A DNA stretch of 52,635 nucleotides from a virus: positions 1 to 52,635 of the IMG/VR virus record IMGVR_UViG_3300035670_000287, one strand, 5' to 3'. The position numbers were made by a program, and so were the translations under genes. Positions 47,277-52,635 of the stretch are shown here, one piece after another (position 1 is the first letter of the stretch; every line of letters begins with the position of its first letter). The notes beneath the pieces are model-generated. The model was given only the letters and a program-made list of their open reading frames with translations, did not search any database and was not told the origin of the DNA.

Positions 47277-48434
47277 ATGATTCTAACAATCAACCACCCA
47301 TCTTACGATGAAGCCGAACGAACAATACTAACCGACCCTGCTGCTCTCGGAGCCACAACCTTAAAGGTTAAAAGCACCAAGCAATTCACGGCCACTACTT
47401 ATGTAGTTGTCGGAGAGATAGGCACAGAGAACGCTGAAATGAGGCTCATCTCCTCCATTACCGATGATATCTCGATGGTCACCGACGCTCTTGATTTCTC
47501 CCATAGCGAAAATGACCCCGTAATCTACTCACTCTACAATCAAATTAGAATCTATCGGGCTACCTCACTAACAGGAACTTACTCAGCTTTAGCGACAACT
47601 GATATCGATGTCGACCAATCATTCACTGCTTACAACGATACCACAGGCGTCTCTACCTATTACTATAAGATTGATTACTATAACTCCACCACCACCGCTT
47701 CCTCTGACCTCTCTGACCCTATCCCAGCTACAGGCGTGGAGTATGATACTGTCCGCTCAGTCACGGATGATGTTTTAAGAGAAGCCAGAGATACGGACGA
47801 GGCCATCACCTCCAGAGATGAAGTTCTCTCTTGGCTGAATGACTGTCAGGCTGACGTTAAAGCTAGAAGAAGGAAGTGGGCATTTCTCTATACCAGAGCC
47901 GCAGGCACAACCACGGCTGATACTGAATACTATCCCCTATCTACTGCCTTCTCAGTAACTAACATTGATAAGATAGACCACCTAGTATATAGATATGATG
48001 ATGGCTCTAACGATAATAGCTATCGCCTACAGTACTTACCAGAAGAAGAGTTCGACTACCAGACCAAAGACAATGACGAATCCTCCAGTGATGCTATCGA
48101 AGTCTTTACCATCGATGAAGCGATGGATTATATCAGGCTCTACCCGAAGCCAGCTACCACCACAGCGGCTTCGCTCTACCTCTACTATTATAAAGACCTA
48201 CCCTATCTGGATTCAGACGGGGATGAGCTCCTAATCCCTGATACCAGAGTCTATAAGTTCTACTGTCTCCACGAGTTCTACCTGAAGAAGGGTGAGATTA
48301 ACTTAGCAGACCGCTACTCAATGAAATATGAACAAGCCCTCGCAGGCTTGATGAGAGAACAACGTAAAGAAGTCGGACAACCGAGAGGCTTTAGATATCT
48401 ACCAGAAAGAGAAAGGAGATACTATAAACTCTAA
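47277..48434 (+). CDS. Tail adaptor/connector-like virion protein, 385 aa
   Basis: ATG 47277 has TAGGAG upstream. Residues ~1-150 are a beta domain with a fibronectin-like part (RIYRATSLTGTY to YYYKIDYY). The C-terminal ~230 residues (EVLSWLNDCQADVKARRRKW, TIDEAMDYIRLYPKP, Arg/Tyr-rich end) resemble head-tail adaptor or tail-tube-A-type proteins of short-tailed phages. The family call is by resemblance. Precedes the propeller protein, with which it overlaps if the AUA start is right. Confidence 0.5.
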   Translation: MILTINHPSYDEAERTILTDPAALGATTLKVKSTKQFTATTYVVVGEIGTENAEMRLISSITDDISMVTDALDFSHSENDPVIYSLYNQIRIYRATSLTGTYSALATTDIDVDQSFTAYNDTTGVSTYYYKIDYYNSTTTASSDLSDPIPATGVEYDTVRSVTDDVLREARDTDEAITSRDEVLSWLNDCQADVKARRRKWAFLYTRAAGTTTADTEYYPLSTAFSVTNIDKIDHLVYRYDDGSNDNSYRLQYLPEEEFDYQTKDNDESSSDAIEVFTIDEAMDYIRLYPKPATTTAASLYLYYYKDLPYLDSDGDELLIPDTRVYKFYCLHEFYLKKGEINLADRYSMKYEQALAGLMREQRKEVGQPRGFRYLPERERRYYKL

Positions 48435-50355
48435 AGAGACAATCGCCCGCTACTTTGACCTATCAGGTGGACAGCAGAACGCTTCCAGCCGTCTTTTAAT
48501 GAAAGACAATGAACTGGTCAGGGCTCAGAACGCCCGCTTCTCTGAAGTTATCGGAGGCGTTGGCAGGAGAGATGGCTATGAACAAGTCGGCACAACCCTT
48601 GAACAGGGGCAGGCCGTCTTGTCTGGCAATCCCTTCTTCCACAAAGACGGTAATATGCTACTGGCTTCGGTCAATAACTCTACCCCTAGTGCTACTACGG
48701 TTAAAAGATTAATAGGTAATACATGGACAAATATAATAACTGATTTTCCAGTCAACTGTGAAGTTTGCTATAAAAACTACATGGATTATTCCTTCGTGGT
48801 CGGCTGTGGTTCGACTGGTTTCGCCACCACTACTGTTATTAAAAAGGACGGGACAACCTCAACTACTGAGAATGTCCGCTTCGCCCCCAAAGCGAAGTTC
48901 ATCGTCGAGTACAAGGGCTCTCTCTACGCCTTAAACGTAGAAGTAGACGGCACTAAGTACCCAAATAGAGCATACAAGTCCTCCACCCCGACTGACGCTG
49001 TTACCTATGTCAACGGTGACTTCAAGGGAAGCATCTGGCAGATAGAAGTCGACTCCGTCCGCTACTTGAAGGCAGGGATGACCGTGGATATCTACGGAGA
49101 GAACTCCAGCACCAAGAAGGTAGACTCTCTCTCTATTGTTTCGGTTGATAAGAAGAACAACAAGATAACCTTCGCTGAGACTACGATAGATGTCCTCGAT
49201 AGGGACGAGATATATTTAGAAGATAAGAAAGACGAACTGGTTATCCTTTGGAACACCGACTACCCCAACCCTGAAGCCTCTGACTTTCTGGAGATTTCCC
49301 TAGGTAACAACGAGCTCCCCGACATTACAGGAGCAAAAGTATTTAATAATAGATTATGGATTACCACTGAACACTCAGTCTGGAAGTGGGACGGAGCCAA
49401 CCTGGTCTGTATCAACAAGAACCACGGCAACCTCTCTCACTGGTCAATGCTGGAAATCGGTGGCTATATTGTCCTCTATGATAGGACAGGCTTCTGGGCT
49501 TACTCAGAGAACGGCCTACCACAGCTACTCTCCAAACCTATCCAACCCTATGTCGATGCTATCAAGTCCACGGTCAAGCCCGTAGGCGTGGTAGACGGTA
49601 ACTTAATGAAGGTCTGGGTCGGTGAACTAGGAAATATAGATGACTACACCACCTCTACTTCTACTTCATCTACCTCCACTTCAACTACTTCAACTTCCAC
49701 CTCCTCCACCAGTACCAGTTCGACCAGTACCAGCTCAACCTCTACCTCGATTAGCCACACTACTTCAACTTCATCTACCAGTTCTTCTACTTATTCAACA
49801 AGCTCGACATCGTCTTCCACCAGCTCAACCTCGACTTCTCTGTCAACCTCTTCTACCTCGACCTCCACTGCTGCTCCTACTACCGAGGCTACTGTCCTGG
49901 TCTATGACTTTGCTATCAATGCTTGGTCAGTAGATGTACTTGACAGAAACATCAGAAGTATGTTCTTACATAAGATGCACGGTCACGAGAAGATATACTT
50001 CGGTGATGATACTGGTAGAGTCTTTAGAGATAACACCACCAACACTGACCACGGCAAGTCTATCCCCTTCTTAATCCAGACCAAGAGACAACACCAGAAC
50101 GCCCCAGAGATGATTAAAACCTATCGCAAGCTCTACATCCACAGCGAGAACGGACAGAACGCCACCGTCTATATCTCTATCGATGGCGGAGCTTGGAAGT
50201 CCTACGGACAACTAGATAAAGAATTTACCGTTATAAATTTAGGTGATATTAAAGGAAAGGACATCGCTTTACAGGTTGCCCAGAACGACAAAGGTGTCGG
50301 CTGCTGGCTCTTAGGCTGGGAAGTGATGTATCTAAGTGAGGAATATGCCTACTAA
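48424..50355 (+). CDS. Beta-propeller tail protein with internal Ser/Thr stalk, apparent AUA start
   Basis: The frame is clearly coding upstream of the first ATG (48499): NSKETIARYFDLSGGQQNAS and LLMKDNELVRAQNARF are typical of the N-terminus of tail stabiliser/propeller proteins. AAAGGAG (48412-48418) lies 5 bases before ATA 48424, and no ATG/GTG/TTG fits. A frameshift from the preceding gene is the alternative. 643 residues; repeated WKWDG, FWAYSENG and LVYDFAINAWSVD blades indicate a propeller. A Ser/Thr stretch of about 75 residues (nt ~49648-49875) is inserted in a loop, ending TSTAAPT as in the fibre stalks. Confidence 0.65.
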   Translation: MNSKETIARYFDLSGGQQNASSRLLMKDNELVRAQNARFSEVIGGVGRRDGYEQVGTTLEQGQAVLSGNPFFHKDGNMLLASVNNSTPSATTVKRLIGNTWTNIITDFPVNCEVCYKNYMDYSFVVGCGSTGFATTTVIKKDGTTSTTENVRFAPKAKFIVEYKGSLYALNVEVDGTKYPNRAYKSSTPTDAVTYVNGDFKGSIWQIEVDSVRYLKAGMTVDIYGENSSTKKVDSLSIVSVDKKNNKITFAETTIDVLDRDEIYLEDKKDELVILWNTDYPNPEASDFLEISLGNNELPDITGAKVFNNRLWITTEHSVWKWDGANLVCINKNHGNLSHWSMLEIGGYIVLYDRTGFWAYSENGLPQLLSKPIQPYVDAIKSTVKPVGVVDGNLMKVWVGELGNIDDYTTSTSTSSTSTSTTSTSTSSTSTSSTSTSSTSTSISHTTSTSSTSSSTYSTSSTSSSTSSTSTSLSTSSTSTSTAAPTTEATVLVYDFAINAWSVDVLDRNIRSMFLHKMHGHEKIYFGDDTGRVFRDNTTNTDHGKSIPFLIQTKRQHQNAPEMIKTYRKLYIHSENGQNATVYISIDGGAWKSYGQLDKEFTVINLGDIKGKDIALQVAQNDKGVGCWLLGWEVMYLSEEYAY

Positions 50356-50590
50356 TTTACCCAACTACGAAGACCTTGGCTACAATCAATGGATGGAGAG
50401 AAGCATCGGAACTACCACCAGTGCGGCCTCTAGTCCCATGTCTGAGCTTAACTTTGACCAAGTCCAGATGTCTGGCAGCCTAGGAGATAAGATACAGATA
50501 GGTGGAGAGAATATTTTAATTGACGGAACTAATAAAAGGATTATTATTACCGATGGTAAGACCGAAAGAATTGTGATAGGTGAGCTATGA
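50345..50590 (+). CDS. Small tail protein, 81 aa
   Basis: ATG 50345 (GTGAGG upstream, inside the previous gene). The C-terminal half is a beta-helix-like or triple-stranded repeat (GDKIQIGGENILIDGTNKRI) often seen at the end of phage tail fibres. Overlaps the next start by 4 bases. Probably a fibre-attachment or tip protein. Confidence 0.5.
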   Translation: MPTNLPNYEDLGYNQWMERSIGTTTSAASSPMSELNFDQVQMSGSLGDKIQIGGENILIDGTNKRIIITDGKTERIVIGEL

Positions 50591-51297
50591 TAGGGATAAA
50601 GGTATCAAAACGAGGAGAATCTGTGACTGACGGAGAGCTACAATACGACTCTCGCAACGGTCTTTTGATGGCCTCTAAAGCCTACCAGATACCCATACCT
50701 GCCGCCCCTGGCTACCCTTACTATACAGAAACTATAAAGCATGACATGGGCTACAAGCCACTGATGCTTACCTTTGTGGGGTATCAGAGTGGAACCTCTA
50801 CCGTTAGATGGTACCCGACCTCTGATGAAGTCTCGTGGGACGATGACTATATATATATCTCTGCCATGCAACTAGACTATCCCAAGACTATTGTCATCTA
50901 CCAGATAGATATGGATATGGATGAGTTCTTCAGCGAGTCAAACACTGAATCCTTTAGTAAGTTTGACGAAGAGAAGGTAGACTTCGGGGTGGAGGTCTTT
51001 AGCGAAGATAGAGAGAAAGTATTCAGCAGTAAGCTAAAGCAACTATCACCGATTCAAATGATTAAGAGACTGGGCTGTACTAATGATGGCTCAACTATCT
51101 ATGAGCACGGCTTTGATAAATACCTACACTATCTAGGCTTCTGGTCTAACACTGACACCCCCAACAGGGTTTATCCTATTCCCCAAAACTTTACCACCCA
51201 GCTATATAGCAACAAGAACGAGATAACCTTCGCAGATAATGATGTCTTTACCACGCCGTATGCTTTCTACTGTCTAATCTTTAGGGGGATGGTATGA
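50587..51297 (+). CDS. Putative tail fibre/tip protein, 236 aa
   Basis: Beta-rich, aromatic (Tyr/Trp) protein. IKHDMGYKPLMLTFVGYQSG resembles a segment that returns in the next gene (EHNLGYPPVCYVYIRKGG), and a related EHGFDKYLHYLGFW segment occurs later in this protein. So it may hold two repeats of one small domain. A tail tip or receptor-binding role is inferred from position. Confidence 0.5.
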   Translation: MIGIKVSKRGESVTDGELQYDSRNGLLMASKAYQIPIPAAPGYPYYTETIKHDMGYKPLMLTFVGYQSGTSTVRWYPTSDEVSWDDDYIYISAMQLDYPKTIVIYQIDMDMDEFFSESNTESFSKFDEEKVDFGVEVFSEDREKVFSSKLKQLSPIQMIKRLGCTNDGSTIYEHGFDKYLHYLGFWSNTDTPNRVYPIPQNFTTQLYSNKNEITFADNDVFTTPYAFYCLIFRGMV

Positions 51298-51701
51298 AAA
51301 AATATGGCATACTGATAGACACCGCAGATGAAAGGCTCCTAGATACAACCCTAAGACCGTTTTTAATTTACAAGTCTGGCTCTCTTCCTTTGAGATACCC
51401 AGGAGGTTCACTCGGGGTCTTAACCACCCAAGAGGTAACCATTGAACACAATCTAGGCTATCCCCCAGTCTGTTATGTATATATAAGAAAGGGAGGGGTG
51501 CAGTCACCTGCAGGATACTATAATCTTTGTACCTACAACGCAGATGAGAAGAATCTTTATGTAACCGTAGCTAATTATGGCAACCCTGCCCCAGGAGACG
51601 TTGCTGCCTTTGACTACGTTATAGAATATTACATTCAATATCAAAAAATTAATTTAGATGATGACCTGAACAAACGGGTAGTAAAGGAATATAAGGAGTA
51701 A
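51294..51701 (+). CDS. Putative tail fibre/tip protein, 135 aa
   Basis: One copy of the same xHNLGYxPxxxVY-type beta domain as in the upstream gene, with which it overlaps by 4 bases. Ends in a charged helix. It precedes the internal virion protein gene that crosses the window junction. Confidence 0.5.
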   Translation: MKKYGILIDTADERLLDTTLRPFLIYKSGSLPLRYPGGSLGVLTTQEVTIEHNLGYPPVCYVYIRKGGVQSPAGYYNLCTYNADEKNLYVTVANYGNPAPGDVAAFDYVIEYYIQYQKINLDDDLNKRVVKEYKE

Positions 51702-51704
51702 ATC

Positions 51705-52635
51705 ATGGCAAGTCTTGACCCAAGAAAAGCATTTAATACGGCAGTGAACTACGTCACCAATCCAGTAATAGGAACGTCACAGGCAATTGGTGGATATATC
51801 GCACCAAAAGTTGTTGGGGCTGTTTCTAGTTACTTTGGGGGTGGAGGCAACAACCAGAATAAGATTATTAATACCCCACCACCGACAACGGGGGGAGGGA
51901 ACTCTACCGTGAGTGCTCTCCAAAAATATGTTAATGACCTTCAGGCACTGAACGCAGCCAAGAGCAGTATTTCAAACTACGTAGAGCCACCAGTATATCT
52001 GCCGAGTGTTAATCTACCACAGATATATAAGAACGCTCAGAACAGTCAAGCCGTTAAGAATGTCGGCTCTTACTACACCTCTCAGTTAAACCAGTACCTA
52101 GCAAACGCATCTAAAAGTAAGCAACTTGCCCAAGAATCATACACCACCAACATCAAACAATATGAGAACGCCCTTCAGAAAGCCCTTGAAGAAAGCCAAA
52201 TACAAGGACAAAGGACTGGAGAAGATGTCTCCTCAAACCTAGCTAACATAGCCACAGATGAATCAGCAAGACAGACTACCGAAGGACGCACCTTTGACGC
52301 TGGCATCAGGGGGCTTAGAGAACAGCTGGCGGAGACAGGCCTCGGAGCCAAGGGCATGGGAGCACAGCAGATAATAGAAGCTAAGACTGCTAGAGGAGAA
52401 GCAGAAACCGCCCAGACAAGACAGGTAGAGAGAGCTAAGACTACCCAGAACCTATTGAAGACCAGAACCATGGCCGACCTTGCCAGAAGCGACGAGTGGA
52501 AGAAGAAAGATACAGATACAGCAAAGACAATGTCCAGGATAGACCTTGATAGAGAGATGAATAAGTTTGCCGTTGAAGAACAAGGTAAGAGGAATCAACT
52601 TCAAAATGAACAGTGGGAAAGGCAACAGGCCGCTA
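51705..52635 (+). CDS. Helical internal virion protein, 5' part (continues at 1-228)
   Basis: First part of a 343-residue protein interrupted only by the arbitrary window ends; it continues in frame at position 1 and stops at 228. Start ATG follows the ribosome site AAGGAG. The N-terminus has a Gly/Pro-rich segment (about residues 45-65) with a hydrophobic stretch before it. The rest is a long Gln/Ala/Glu/Lys-rich helix-forming region with coiled-coil character. Such proteins next to tail genes in podoviruses are usually ejected or internal virion proteins; that role is inferred from position and composition. It precedes two more virion-like genes (238, 881) in one tight + strand operon. Confidence 0.6.
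   Translation, partial: MASLDPRKAFNTAVNYVTNPVIGTSQAIGGYIAPKVVGAVSSYFGGGGNNQNKIINTPPPTTGGGNSTVSALQKYVNDLQALNAAKSSISNYVEPPVYLPSVNLPQIYKNAQNSQAVKNVGSYYTSQLNQYLANASKSKQLAQESYTTNIKQYENALQKALEESQIQGQRTGEDVSSNLANIATDESARQTTEGRTFDAGIRGLREQLAETGLGAKGMGAQQIIEAKTARGEAETAQTRQVERAKTTQNLLKTRTMADLARSDEWKKKDTDTAKTMSRIDLDREMNKFAVEEQGKRNQLQNEQWERQQAA
52509..52635. repeat. Terminal direct repeat, right copy
   Basis: Exact copy of 1-127. Removing it leaves a unit of 52,508 bp and restores an uninterrupted gene across the junction. Confidence 0.95.

Overview
The window is a complete, circularly closed genome of a tailed double-stranded DNA phage, most likely assembled from a metagenome. The last 127 bases repeat the first 127 exactly, so the unit is 52,508 bp and the start is arbitrary: one virion gene runs off the right end and finishes at position 228. 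A P22-sized portal, a beta-propeller tail protein, helical 'internal' virion proteins and no recognisable tape measure or tail tube suggest a short-tailed (podovirus-like) particle. The CHAP lysin, small holins and AGGAGG ribosome sites point to a host with accessible peptidoglycan and a Gram-positive-type lysis cassette (Bacillota or Patescibacteria-like; the sequence does not settle this). I see no integrase, repressor, DNA polymerase, primase or helicase. Consensus DnaA boxes beside an AT-rich block suggest that the host replicates the genome.

Layout: 51705-52635 and 1-3574 encode internal virion proteins. 3576-4515 is the lysis cassette. 4538-8105 (+) holds membrane and zinc-ribbon microproteins, a metallophosphoesterase, a MazG-like and a DUF4406-like gene, ending at a bidirectional terminator. 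8203-10136 (-) is an early-type operon with an SSB-like protein. 10294-11567 (+) carries an HNH nuclease and a secreted transglycosylase-like protein. 11579-15021 (-) is a dense array of tiny genes, the distal part of which is packed in abutting inverted-repeat units. 15092-16626 holds promoters, DnaA boxes, a TerS candidate and 860 bp of structured, AT-rich non-coding DNA. 16627-25975 is packaging and head. 26038-40008 is a 14 kb glycan island. 40116-51701 holds a SET-domain protein, a 2,253-residue mucin-like fibre and tail proteins.

How the genes may work together: three virion proteins (24728, 40426, 48424) carry long, almost pure Ser/Thr stretches. Between them lie seven glycosyltransferases, GDP-mannose 4,6-dehydratase, two further SDR enzymes, three methyltransferases and a NodB-type deacetylase. 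The simplest reading is a phage that builds and attaches its own O-glycan to mucin-like stalks on its particle. The fibre begins with a LexA/S24-like Ser-Lys peptidase domain and sits directly behind a minimal SET domain, so self-cleavage and lysine methylation may also be involved. Homing HNH genes have repeatedly invaded this island. Other unusual features are five tandem inverted-repeat gene units with G.U-polarised arms, two likely AUA start codons, and promoter-plus-terminator leader modules ahead of late operons.
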